Assembly: GCA_963682055.1 (NCBI GenBank)
Contig: OY821747.1
Span: forward strand, 33,726,126-33,790,125
Length of the DNA: 64,000 nt
Direction: 5' to 3'
Source: Primula veris
Taxonomy: Eukaryota; Streptophyta; Magnoliopsida; Ericales; Primulaceae
Below the pieces are notes generated by a model. It was given only the letters and a program-made list of their open reading frames with translations. It made no database searches and had not been told where the DNA came from. Below are positions 1 through 9,143 of the stretch, in pieces. Position numbers and translations under genes: made by a program. Positions within the stretch are counted from its first letter, which is position 1, and each line of letters opens with the position of its first letter.

Positions 1-1
1 T

Positions 2-3000
2 ACTGGTCGACACAACAAGCCGTCACCGCATGCTCACACTGCCATTCACGCACCATCAAATCCATCCTCCTCCTATCTCCTTGACAGTGGCGCGTCACAC
101 CACATAACCCATGATCTTGACACCCTCACCCTCCACTCTCCATACACCGGTTCTGATGATGTCATTATTGGTGATGGCTCTGTTCTCCCCATTGCCAATA
201 TAGGTTCTTTTACTATTTCTCATCCCTCATCCTTAACACTCAAAAATGTTTTACATGTTCCAAATATTTCTCGCAATCTCTTATCAATTTCGAAAATTTG
301 CCAAGACAATAATGCTTGTGTTATATTCTCACCAACTTCTTTTCTTATTAAGGATATTACGACGGGGACAATCCTACTCCAAGGCCCCGCTAGAGACGGA
401 GTCTATGAATGGAGCCCAACCAATCCACGTGCTTTTCCTGCCACCAAAAGACCAAATCCGCTTTCATGGCATCATAAACTTGGCCACCCGTCCTACTCTA
501 CTATTAAAATTATCAACAATAATCTTTCTTACCGTATTTCCGATTTCTCTGAATGTAATGCTTGCAATATGAATAAGAGTCACAAATTACCTTTTGCAAA
601 CTCTACTTTTACCACAAATGGTCCTCTCGACCTTATCTTCTCTGACCTCTGGACCGCTCCCGTCCCATCCCGCGAAAACTACAAATATTACATTGTCTTT
701 GTAGATCATTTTAGCAAATATATATGGTTATTTCCACTAAAGCAAAAATCCGAGACAACCCTTGTCTTCACTCGGTTCAAGGCCCTCGTAGAAAATTTTT
801 TTAACAAACCCATTCGTCGGTTTTTCTCCGATAATGGCGGCGAATATCTTAAACTTCATCACACCCTCCTTGACAATGGAATATCTCATTACACGTCTCC
901 TCCGCATACACCTGAACATAATGGATATGCGGAGAGACGACATAGGCACATTGTTGAAACTGGCTTATCTCTTCTTACCTACGCCAAGCTGCCCACCACA
1001 CTATGGCCATTCGCATTTAGCACCGCAACTTATCTCATAAACCGCCTACCCACACCAACTCTCCAAGGTCAGTCGCCCCACTTTAAACTCCTCAATACTA
1101 ATCCCGACTACACAAAACTTCATAATTTTGGGTGTCTTTGTTACCCTTGGTTACGACCTTACACTAAACACAAAATGGAACCACGATCACTACCTTGCGT
1201 CTTTGTTGGCTACTCTACATCTCAAAGCGCATTTCATTGTCTTGACCCTCAAACCCATCGTGTTTACACCTCTCGCCATGTTAAGTTTGTCGATGAAGAG
1301 TACCCCTATACCAGCCTCGTGCCCTCTCCATCAACATCACCCACCACCCACCCAAATGATTGGTGCACCCTCACCATCCCCATTCTGCCACAAATGCCCA
1401 CCCCCACGCTCCCACCTGCCATCAACACACCACCATCCACCCCTGCCACTCCCGTGTCCCCTGCCACCCCACCCATCACCCTACCTCTATTTCCATCCCC
1501 CCAATCCGCTACCACATCTCACGTACCTCCTGCCATGACTCAACCTACATATGCACATGGCACCCGCCTGGCCAACAACATACGCAAACCCAACCCGAAA
1601 TACGCCAAGCTTGCCCAAGCCACCTCCAACCCGACACCTCATTACCTCCCTAATACCACCAAACAAGCCCTCATCTTACCCCAATGGCGCGCTGCTATGC
1701 AGGAGGAATATAACGCTCTTGATCGAAATCACACTTGGTCCCTTGTACCACGTCACAATTCTCAAAACGTGATTGGGTGCAAATGGATATATCGCATCAA
1801 ATATAATACTGACGGCACTCTCAAGCAACATAAAGCTCGATTAGTAGCCAAAGGATTTCATCAACGTCCCGGAATTGACTATACGGAAACGTTTAGTCCC
1901 GTTGTCAAACCAACAACGGTACGTCTCATACTCTCTCTAGCCGTTACTCACTCATGGCACCTCCGTCAACTTGATGTCAACAATGCATTTCTTCAAGGTC
2001 ATTTATCCGACAATGTTTATATGGAACAACCCCCCGGATTTGTCGACCAACTAAAACCCGACTATGTTTGTCAATTAAAGAAAGCAATATATGGTCTCAA
2101 ACAAGCTCCGAGAGCTTGGTACACCGAGCTCAAAAACTATCTGCAGACCTACGGTTTACGCCAATCCCTTTCCGACTCATCACTTTTTATTTTAAATAAC
2201 ACCACCACTCGACTTTATGTATTAGTCTACGTCGACGATATCATAGTCACCGGACCACACCAATCCACCATACAAACTTTTATCAACTGCTTAGCAACTC
2301 GTTTTTCCATCAAAGATCTCGGCCCTCTCTCATATTTTTTAGGAGTAGAAGTCGTACCCAACACCAATGGCTTACATTTAAACCAATCTAAATACATTAC
2401 TGATATACTAATTAAATACCAAATGGTCGATGCAAAACCCACCTCAACACCCATGTCTACCCAATCACCCTTAGTCCGTGATGATGGCAACCCTATTCTC
2501 GACCAAACTAACTATAGGGCTATTGTAGGAAGCCTCCAATATTTATCACTCACTCGACCCGACATTGCTTATACCGTCAATCGACTAGCCCAATTCCTTC
2601 ATCACCCAACTTCACTTCACTGGATTACACTTAAACGACTTCTTCGGTATTTAAATGGCACCATCACCCATGGCATTCAACTATATCGTCATACACCGCT
2701 TTGTTTACATGCCTTTTGTGATGCCGATTGGGCTGGCGACAAAGATGACTATGTCTCCACCTCGGGTTATCTTATTTATCTTGGTCGCAATCCCATATCA
2801 TGGTCCTCAAAGAAGCAACGAGCATTAGCCAGGTCGTCAACGGAAGCTGAATTTCGTGCTCTAGCTGACACGACTGCCGAGACAATATGGCTTCGATCCC
2901 TCTTATCCGAGCTCCATATTACCATCACCAAACCACCAGCTATATACTGCGATAACCTCTCTGCAACCCACTATGCTGCAAACCCGGTCTTTCATTCGAG

Positions 3001-3274
3001 AATGAAGCACCTAGCATTGTCCTTTCACTTTGTACGAGAACTAGTTCAACAGCAAACAATTCGAGTACAACACATTGCAAGTAAGGATCAGCTCGCTGAC
3101 GCACTAACAAAACCCCTTCATCGAGCTCGCTGTCACGAGTTAAGACTCAAGATCGGTCTTCTGCCTCGCACGTCCGACTTGCGGGGGTGTATTAGGAATG
3201 TGCACGATATGCAAGATGACAATCCCACTAAAGATAGCAATTCCTATAATCAAGACAACAATCCCATGAATTAA
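2..3274 (+). CDS. copia gag-pol polyprotein, C-terminal 1090 residues (partial)
   Basis: I extend this frame to the left edge because it stays open from base 2; the first in-frame ATG (569) is not the real start. Seen, with residues counted from base 2: protease active site DSGAS at about 28-32; GAG-pre-integrase/zinc region with WHHKLGHP at about 156 and CNAC at about 185; integrase core with the DLW aspartate near 214, SDNGGEY near 276 and the third acidic residue near PEHNGYAERR at about 305-314; copia-type reverse transcriptase starting near VIGCKWIYRIK (about 590) with the YVDD catalytic box at about 743; RNase H with CDADWAG (about 906) and RSSTEAEF (about 945). The stop lies inside the 3' LTR. 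No frameshift or nonsense codon is visible, so the copy may be young. It would supply all replication enzymes of the element in a cytoplasmic particle. Confidence 0.93.
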   Translation, partial: TGRHNKPSPHAHTAIHAPSNPSSSYLLDSGASHHITHDLDTLTLHSPYTGSDDVIIGDGSVLPIANIGSFTISHPSSLTLKNVLHVPNISRNLLSISKICQDNNACVIFSPTSFLIKDITTGTILLQGPARDGVYEWSPTNPRAFPATKRPNPLSWHHKLGHPSYSTIKIINNNLSYRISDFSECNACNMNKSHKLPFANSTFTTNGPLDLIFSDLWTAPVPSRENYKYYIVFVDHFSKYIWLFPLKQKSETTLVFTRFKALVENFFNKPIRRFFSDNGGEYLKLHHTLLDNGISHYTSPPHTPEHNGYAERRHRHIVETGLSLLTYAKLPTTLWPFAFSTATYLINRLPTPTLQGQSPHFKLLNTNPDYTKLHNFGCLCYPWLRPYTKHKMEPRSLPCVFVGYSTSQSAFHCLDPQTHRVYTSRHVKFVDEEYPYTSLVPSPSTSPTTHPNDWCTLTIPILPQMPTPTLPPAINTPPSTPATPVSPATPPITLPLFPSPQSATTSHVPPAMTQPTYAHGTRLANNIRKPNPKYAKLAQATSNPTPHYLPNTTKQALILPQWRAAMQEEYNALDRNHTWSLVPRHNSQNVIGCKWIYRIKYNTDGTLKQHKARLVAKGFHQRPGIDYTETFSPVVKPTTVRLILSLAVTHSWHLRQLDVNNAFLQGHLSDNVYMEQPPGFVDQLKPDYVCQLKKAIYGLKQAPRAWYTELKNYLQTYGLRQSLSDSSLFILNNTTTRLYVLVYVDDIIVTGPHQSTIQTFINCLATRFSIKDLGPLSYFLGVEVVPNTNGLHLNQSKYITDILIKYQMVDAKPTSTPMSTQSPLVRDDGNPILDQTNYRAIVGSLQYLSLTRPDIAYTVNRLAQFLHHPTSLHWITLKRLLRYLNGTITHGIQLYRHTPLCLHAFCDADWAGDKDDYVSTSGYLIYLGRNPISWSSKKQRALARSSTEAEFRALADTTAETIWLRSLLSELHITITKPPAIYCDNLSATHYAANPVFHSRMKHLALSFHFVRELVQQQTIRVQHIASKDQLADALTKPLHRARCHELRLKIGLLPRTSDLRGCIRNVHDMQDDNPTKDSNSYNQDNNPMN

Positions 3275-3418
3275 GCTAATTGATTCTTGTCAATATTGTA
3301 AAAATAGTCAGTATTCAAATTTGTATCAATTATAGCCTAAATTAGTTATGTAATTAGCCTATATATATTGTTATCTTCCCATGTAACCATTATCAATCAA
3401 AACAATAAACTTTCTACA
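3188..3418 (+). repeat. 3' LTR of the copia element
   Basis: The tract begins TGTATTAGGA right after the polypurine tract and ends TTTCTACA, giving TG...CA ends and a length of 231 bp, short but usual for plant copia elements. It contains AATAAA close to its end (AACAATAAAC), a possible polyadenylation signal. The boundary is supported by the resumption of flanking repeat sequence directly after it. There is no 5' LTR in the window to compare, so age cannot be estimated. Confidence 0.75.
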
Positions 3419-3529
3419 GTATGTTCCACAAATTTCTAATCAAGTCAAAAGAAACAAAAAATAAAAAGAGTAGAAGTTGTGAAGGGAAAAGCCGAGGCTA
3501 GCCCAAAAGTCTGAAGCAAAAAGAAAGGG

Positions 3530-4721
3530 CTATGCGGGGTGACAATGGGGTAAGGCCGTGCAAAAGACGTTCATTTGGTTCAGCAAAGGGCTACGCGGGG
3601 AGATTGAGGACATTGTGGGTTGTGTAGGTCCTTTCTTTGGGGACCTTCTATGGCGGGTGTCTACTTTACCCATTCGGGTCGGGGTCTAGGGTTTTACTTG
3701 GCAGTTGAGGCCTCTTTGTACGCTTTTGTGACCTCTAGAGTTCAATCTTGGGTACTACAAGACCATATCTTGCGAGATATTAGGATATGTGGTATGGATT
3801 CAGACTTTGACAGTGTCTTAGACTGTCTTCGTGTTACGATTCTTGCTTCGACCTTTTTAGTTTTACAAACAAGGACACTCCCTTCCCTTAAAGCCCAACA
3901 TGCTTTGACGTGTGCTCTTTTAAGTAAAATTATTAAAGACACTGAAGTAAAGTTTTACATGACAGTTAGACAGAAAACAATATTTTGGTGTCTAAAGGCA
4001 TCACATCCTTATAATTTTCTTCGAGCTATCCCTATTGAAGGGCTATAGTAGGCCAACTTATGTCACCAGTGGAGTATCGTACAATCTTTAAGTACCATCT
4101 TATAATTTTGTTATTTCATGTTGCTGATTTGTGTCCAGTTTGCCGCAAGGCGTGTTTGGACACATTTTGAGAGCATGCAATTCATTGTAGAGAGCTCCCG
4201 GGTTTCAAATACAGACATGATCTTGTTAGAGATGTTCTTTTTTTATGTTTGTAGGCGGTCATGAATTTCTTCTAAGAAAGAAGAATTTGTAAACTTTTTG
4301 ACTGGCCCGCAAGAACATCACTCGACACTCAGACCGACATATATTTTATTGTACAGGTGGATAGGTGGTGGGAAAGATGCATGTGTGGATTTGTCAGGGG
4401 TTTCCCTACTAGTGGGTTTGGGGACAAGAGCTTTTAATGTGGAAATGCTGCACTCAAAGCTGCATCGGTCAAAGTGGCCAAACATGAGAAAGTGTGTAGT
4501 GAGAATTATCAACACGCATTTATAGCATTCGCTTTTTATTTTACACTTTTGGTTTCTTGGCCCTAGACGTTGTGCACCTTCTCAATAGAGTTGAAAGGGT
4601 CATGCATATTAATGGCATGACCCCTAGGTATATAGAAGTAGTGTCGAAGAGGATTAGTTTTGCAGTTCAGGAATGGCTAGCGGCGCAAATTGTTGCTTGC
4701 TTGCCTTCAATTTCCGTGTAA
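3530..4721 (+). pseudogene. decayed C-terminal part of an RT-like protein (unit 1 copy)
   Basis: Frame 3620-4048 encodes a stretch with GLGFYLAVEASLYAFVTSR and GMDSDFDSVLD; a later frame gives CPVCRKACLDTF with a nearby HAIHCRELPGFKYRHD (Cys/His-rich), then STLRPTYILLYRWIGG and CVDLSGVS, and a final frame ends QIVACLPSISV and a TAA stop at 4719-4721. I recognise this order as the C-terminal region of a large plant family of reverse-transcriptase-like proteins seen in many annotated plant genomes; that is recollection. Several frameshifts and an in-frame stop (DTF followed by TGA) mean it is not functional. AATAAA and an A-run follow the stop at about 4737-4769, which looks like a fossil poly(A) tail. 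Copies lie at 18,440 and 39,960. Confidence 0.7.
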
Positions 4722-5604
4722 TCATTTCACTGCTTAATAAAATTTATCATGCATATATAAAAAAAAACCAAGAAAAGAAAAAAAATAATAATCTAAAGTT
4801 TTCTACTCTTTTAAATTTACCTGATATTTCCTAACCTTCTTCACTGCGGGATTTATTTTCAGCAAGCCGGACATTTAGATGGTATTACTACTTCCACCTA
4901 GTTCATCCTGTTTACGACAGTTTAGATAATATTAAAAGACATATTTGACATTAACTCATTTAGATAGTTATTTGAGACCTCAAACTGAATGGGTCATCTA
5001 CGGGAACGAAATAATATGAGATTCTGATTTTTAGTAGCAAGATTTATATTTTAGATATTCTGCTAGAAGATAGTCTAAAGCTGTAATATAAAAAATCAAC
5101 AGCAAGTACATGCAAGCTTTAAAACACATTGACCTTTTTTCAAAAAGAAAATTGATTTTGATTATTGGATGGGACAACTTAAAGAAGAGAAGAATTAAAA
5201 TTACTTCTACTAATTTTTATTTTTAAAAAAAAGAACTTCTCATATGTTTGTATATGGAAAAAAAAGGTCATAAAATATGTTTTTGGCATTAGTCTGCAAT
5301 CAAAGGAAGCTCCGCCATTCCCTCCCCCAAAAACTTGAATAATACTGGTACTATTTCTGAGCTATATTAAGGAGGGGAAATTACGAGTTAAAAGAGAAAA
5401 CTGAAAACAAAGGCTTTCCAAAAATCAGTTGAAAAATACTTACTTGACTTTGAGAACAGCACAAAACATTCCCCTAAAAGCTTGATCTCCGTCTTTTCTT
5501 CTACACAAACATATAATATAAAGAGCGTGAGAAATAAATAAATAAATCATCCAACATTTTTCCAATCTAATAAACATGAACATGCAAAGAAAATAAAAAT
5601 ATAC
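4722..5604. other. AT-rich unit sequence, then unit 1-specific DNA
   Basis: Bases 4722 to about 4957 are shared with units 2 and 3 (19,625 and 41,153 onward). At about 4958 unit 1 departs from the others (CATTAACTCAT, then different sequence). From there to 5604 I see only AT-rich DNA with no convincing gene or repeat. Confidence 0.6.
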
Positions 5605-5917
5605 CTAGATTACCCAAACACCATGTGAGATATGAGGTTGCCAATACATCTTCCAGTTGATTAAACCGATCCTAGCCATGTAAAAAAATATTAGTAGCAA
5701 GAAATTTATGAAAAAAAAGGAAATACATGCAGTAAGTAAGTCTCGAAGGCCAGATAAATTACAGTCAGAAAAACTGTTCTTAAGGATTAACAAAATACTG
5801 TTTAATTGACTGAAGAATATATCCACCCAAAGTCACAAGTTTCTGGATACCATTTTTTTTTTTACAATAGGTGATTTCATATTTACCTTTTTACTTCATT
5901 TTATCTTCTTCTTCCAA

Positions 5918-6178
5918 TTATTTAGTCAACATGGAGTTCGACATCATTGAATTTTCAATAGCTTTATCGGCACTCCTTCTCTCACCAAGAAGACTCGATG
6001 AAATACAAACTTCTGGTTGTAAAGATTCGAAAAGAGATTGAGGCAAAAAATCGTCACCAATCGCCACCCGGTACTCCAAAGATAAATGGATCCTACTACA
6101 ATCTTGACAACATAACCACCTCCCTTCAGGTAGTTCCTGATACAAATGTAATAATTTATTTTTCAAATACAATACCAA
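5918..6178 (-). pseudogene. PHD-finger/acyltransferase-like fragment, minus arm
   Basis: The minus-strand frame reads YQELPEGRWLCCQDCSRIH, followed by LPQSLFESL. The LPEGxWxCCxxCxxIH pattern with a following LPxSL segment resembles the end of the PHD finger and the linker in the plant IDM1-like proteins that combine a PHD finger with a GNAT-like acyltransferase domain. Only about 80 residues are present, with no start codon context and no acyltransferase domain, so this is a gene fragment. Assignment is by motif memory; a chance resemblance is possible but less likely because the plus-arm copy at 6275 keeps the same motif. Confidence 0.5.
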
Positions 6179-6274
6179 AACAAAGGACTACAACAAAGAA
6201 AAAGAATCTGTATTATCGTGTAACCTTTAAATCACCCATGTGAAACTACTTCTCACACTACATTATCTTTACAT

Positions 6275-6463
6275 TTGTATAAGGACCTACCTGAAGGGAA
6301 GTGGTTATGTTGTAAAGATTATAGTAGGATCCATTCGAGTACCGGGTGGCGATTGGAGTCAATTTTTTTTCCTTCATATCTTTTCCAATCTTTAGAACCA
6401 GAAGTTTGTATTTTATGGAGGCTTCTTAGTGGGAGAAGGACTACCGATAAATCTAATGAATAG
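6275..6463 (+). pseudogene. PHD-finger/acyltransferase-like fragment, plus arm
   Basis: The plus-strand frame reads YKDLPEGKWLCCKDYSRIH, then a diverged linker and WRLLSGRRTTDK. WxLLSGK is the segment that leads into the acyltransferase part of IDM1-like proteins, so the plus arm reaches slightly further than the minus arm. One zinc-ligand Cys has become Tyr (CKDY for CQDC). The frame stops at 6463. It is the inverted partner of the fragment at 5918-6178. Confidence 0.5.
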
Positions 6464-6961
6464 TCAATGATGTCGAAAGCTCGGTCCATCTTCCATGTGA
6501 GCATGCATTTCTTTTCCTGTATGAGTTTTAGACCTATTTATTCCATGATGTGGATAAGTTTTTTTAGTGTTAAGTGTATCTTGTTGAAGTGACCCGTACT
6601 GTAGTGTTTGTCTATTACAAATAATAATATAAAAGGCGTTAAATTTGGAATTTTCTTTTAAGTGAATTCCATGTTGACCAAATAACTGGAAGGAGAAGAT
6701 AAAATGAAGTAAAAAGGTAAAAATGAAATCATCTATTGCATGTAAAAGTTTTCTAATATTCAGAAACTTGTGATTTGGGGGGAATATTTTATTCTTCAGG
6801 CAATTAAACAATATTTTGTTAATCCTTCAGAACAGCCTTTTTGGCTGTAATTTCTGTCGCAATCGAGACTTATTTACTGCATGTCGTATGTCCTTTTCTT
6901 TCATAAATTTCTAGCATCTCTGAGCTACTAATATTTTTAACTTTGCTAGGATCGGTTTAAT

Positions 6962-7579
6962 TTGGTGGAGGATTCAAATTTGGGTATTGGTGACCTCATA
7001 TCTTACTCAAGTATACTACCTGTTCTGAATCTTGTTAACCTGACTTTTGCTTTAAAAGAATTTGATACAAACGTCACGGTATTACACGAGGGGTTAGATA
7101 TTTCTACTAAGAAGAATCATTTCGAAGACTTTTCTAAGAAATTTTCAATAGATTGGCGAGATCTCGTGGATGGGGGTAGCAATAACTCAATATAGTTAAC
7201 TATAGTTTTCGAGAAAATAAGCTTTCTTTTCGTATTCCATCACTATTGTTTGTTTTGCGGACGGAAGTGGCAACCTCATTTATTTGGGAAGCGATGAGGG
7301 CCTTTGTAAGGTGCGAGACACGCGTACATTTTGAAGCCATTACTTTTATAGACAGTCATAGGGATGACCGGCATTTCATCTCAAATGGATAAGATCAGGA
7401 GATTAAACGATGGGATATTCGGAAAATGTCCACAAAACCTATTAATTAGCTTACCAAAGCGTCGAATATGTAACTACCATTACAGATGGGGAGATTACCC
7501 TTTATATGCTTTAGGTTTAAGTCATACTGATTATCTGTCCTTTGTATACTCTCTTCTAACTAATTACCCCAGCATATAG
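6962..7579 (+). pseudogene. unrecognised decayed coding sequence (unit 1, direct copy)
   Basis: Two open stretches, 6962-7195 (with LVEDSNLGIGDLISYSS and KKFSIDWRDLVDGGSNNS) and 7364-7579 (with GISSQMDKI and RWGDYPLYALGLSH), are joined by a region that is only readable with frame changes (HLIYLGSDE in one frame, FIWEAMRAF in another). The same stretch occurs in unit 2 (21,363-21,982) and, inverted, at 13,240-13,640 and 34,240-34,720. Conservation of four copies across the array shows a shared ancestor and not current function. I do not recognise the protein. Confidence 0.45.
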
Positions 7580-7721
7580 CTTACATATACACCGGATGTG
7601 GTTATAGTTTTGTTATATCTACGACATGGTACATATTCGATTTAATATTTCTTTTTCTTTTTATTTATCGTTATTGAAAGTAGGTGGCAATTATGAAGTA
7701 GAAAAATTGAAGTACCTAAAC

Positions 7722-7985
7722 TATATATATATATATATATGGTTTTGTACATAAATCCATTAGAGTAGCCTAGTGGACTAGAATTTGCTAAGAACAACTT
7801 AGTTACAAGGTTCGAGTCTTGTTAGATGGGGTAGGCTTGAAATTCTTGATTTTTTTATATATTTTTTAAATATTTATAATCAACAAATTCACACATACCA
7901 ATTCTAACAAGATTCGAACCATGTAACATAACCTATTTCTAGCGGGTTTTAGCCAACTAGACTACTCCTAGTGGGTTATCTACAA
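7722..7985. repeat. (AT)n tract and foldback element with tRNA-like A/B boxes
   Basis: An (AT)n run (7723-7740) is followed by a foldback sequence at about 7765-7985. Its left half has TAGCCTAGTGG, similar to a Pol III A box, and GGTTCGAGTC, similar to a B box; its right half carries both in reverse complement (GATTCGAACC, CTAGACTACTCCTAGTGGG). The arrangement looks like two tRNA-derived SINE halves in inverted orientation. Copies lie at 22,165-22,392, 33,803-34,012 and, in part, 12,548-13,010. Confidence 0.6.
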
Positions 7986-8562
7986 ATGTGGAAACTTAAA
8001 ATATAAGATGCCTAGGTTAGTGATTTTTCTATAAATATACAAGAACCCTTCTAATCTCTTTTCGATGCTCTAGTCCTCGACTACTCGTAAAATAGGAAAC
8101 TTTTGGAAACTATTTTTTTTAAAGGCTCCTTGAAGTATTTTTTAAACTAACACTCAACTAAGATCGTCAAGCCATTTTTTTTAAAGCAAGCCTAGACGAA
8201 AATTAGGCAATAGGCTGAGCCTAGAAACACAAATATACGAAAAATTCGATGATAACTAATTTTCGTACTCTTAAACGAGTAATAATAATTAAGATATATC
8301 TTGAAAAATTGATAATTTAATACATATTTTGAGACGTATTTATCAAAAACTCATGGTTAATTTTTTATTTTTTTAAATTAGGTACAATGTTCAATGATGG
8401 TAGTTCTTTTTACTCTTTGTTTTTAACTTTGATGTTAACTAATGTTAAGCTGATATCTACGAAATCATAAACAAGAATCACAAATTCAGGTTTTTGATAA
8501 ATAAGTCCAAGATATGTTTAAATAATTACTTTTCCATATAAGTAGAGGTAAAAACAATGTAC
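7986..8562. other. shared unit sequence with a unit 1 deletion scar
   Basis: This stretch matches unit 2 from about 22,393, but at 8221 the text GAGCCTAGAAACACAAA joins two places that lie about 480 bp apart in unit 2 (22,636 and 23,117). No gene is visible. The rest is AT-rich and holds the likely first intron of the orphan F-box-like exon at 8563-8722. Confidence 0.6.
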
Positions 8563-8722
8563 CTTGTATATTATCTGGTAAATCGCTTATTCGTTTATGG
8601 TCATTAGCTTGCCTTATAATAACATCTGTCACATCCTCCTCATCATCTTTCACGTCTTTGCGCAATATAGCTCTTCGTATTTTTATTGAATTTGACACCG
8701 TTTTCAGCTGTAATGCTTTCAT
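8563..8722 (-). pseudogene. orphan first exon of an F-box-like gene (unit 1)
   Basis: The minus-strand ATG at 8720-8722 opens a frame with basic and acidic patches (DDEEDV) ending KRISDLPDNIQ, which resembles the opening of an F-box motif in plant F-box/FBD-type proteins. A splice donor (AAG|GTACATTG) follows at 8563, so the exon would be 160 nt. I find no matching downstream exons in the expected direction, so it is probably a stranded exon. Unit 2 keeps an open copy (23,459-23,618); unit 3 has an early TGA (43,960-44,124). Sequence upstream contains TTTATATAG (8751-8760), a possible TATA element. Confidence 0.45.
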
Positions 8723-9143
8723 GTTTAGGTTGAAAGAAAAAAAAAATGAGACTTTATATAGATCGCATTAGAAAAATTAGGGTGAGTAGTTACGTATACT
8801 AGTGCACAAATATACTATCTTCAAATATGCGTTGTCGGTGTTTCAAATGATATCTTTAAGGGAAATAAGAAATGATGGAAATTTAGGGTTAAATATAAGT
8901 GGTTGATTACAAAAATACCCTCAACAAAGTGATTGTTGTGATTTCAAATGATTCGATCGTAGTTGTTGATACACATGTTTCACATTTGTCGACGATTTAA
9001 TATATATCATTCAGGAATCACATTATATGGTGTCCTATATGGTAAGATCAATGAATTAAAAGCATGCCATATATTAAATGAGAAGTATTACAAAATAAAA
9101 ACCTTAAATAACAAATTATAGTATAAAAAAGCATACATGAGAT
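8723..9143. other. shared unit sequence, no gene
   Basis: This sequence is shared with units 2 and 3 and would be the upstream region of the orphan exon. I see no other coding or RNA feature. The last eight bases (9136-9143, CATGAGAT) are the left target-site duplication of the MITE that follows. Confidence 0.6.

Larger units (their letters stand above)
1..3418 (+). mobile_element. Ty1/copia LTR retrotransposon, 5' truncated by the window edge
   Basis: The window opens inside a copia-class element on the plus strand. Seen: an uninterrupted pol frame in the order protease, integrase, reverse transcriptase, RNase H, which is the Ty1/copia order (integrase before RT). A G-rich polypurine tract (GCGGGGG, 3181-3187) precedes a probable 3' LTR at 3188-3418. 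The gag region, primer binding site and 5' LTR would lie left of base 1. The element interrupts the RT-like repeat module: the sequence that follows at 3424 (TTCCACAAATTTCT) continues without insertion in the two other copies, at about 18,347 and 39,880. The bases GTATG after the LTR (3419-3423) are a candidate 5-bp target duplication, but the left partner is outside the window. Confidence 0.95.
5605..6990. repeat. large imperfect inverted repeat around a PHD-like gene fragment
   Basis: The left arm (about 5605-6190) reappears in reverse complement in the right arm (about 6265-6990). Matching landmarks are CCGATCCTAG (5673 area) against CTAGGATCGG (6947 area), GTCAACATGGAG (5923 area) against CCATGTTGACC (6669 area), and the PHD-like coding fragments next to the centre. 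The arms are clearly diverged with small indels, so this is an old inverted duplication. The part of the right arm beyond 6564 is also present in unit 2 (20,966 onward); the left arm is seen only in unit 1. Confidence 0.75.

Noticed and set aside
246..572. 108-aa plus-strand frame near the left edge
   Set aside because: It is a shadow of the copia polyprotein, whose true frame (from base 2) covers the same bases with protease and GAG-pre-integrase motifs.
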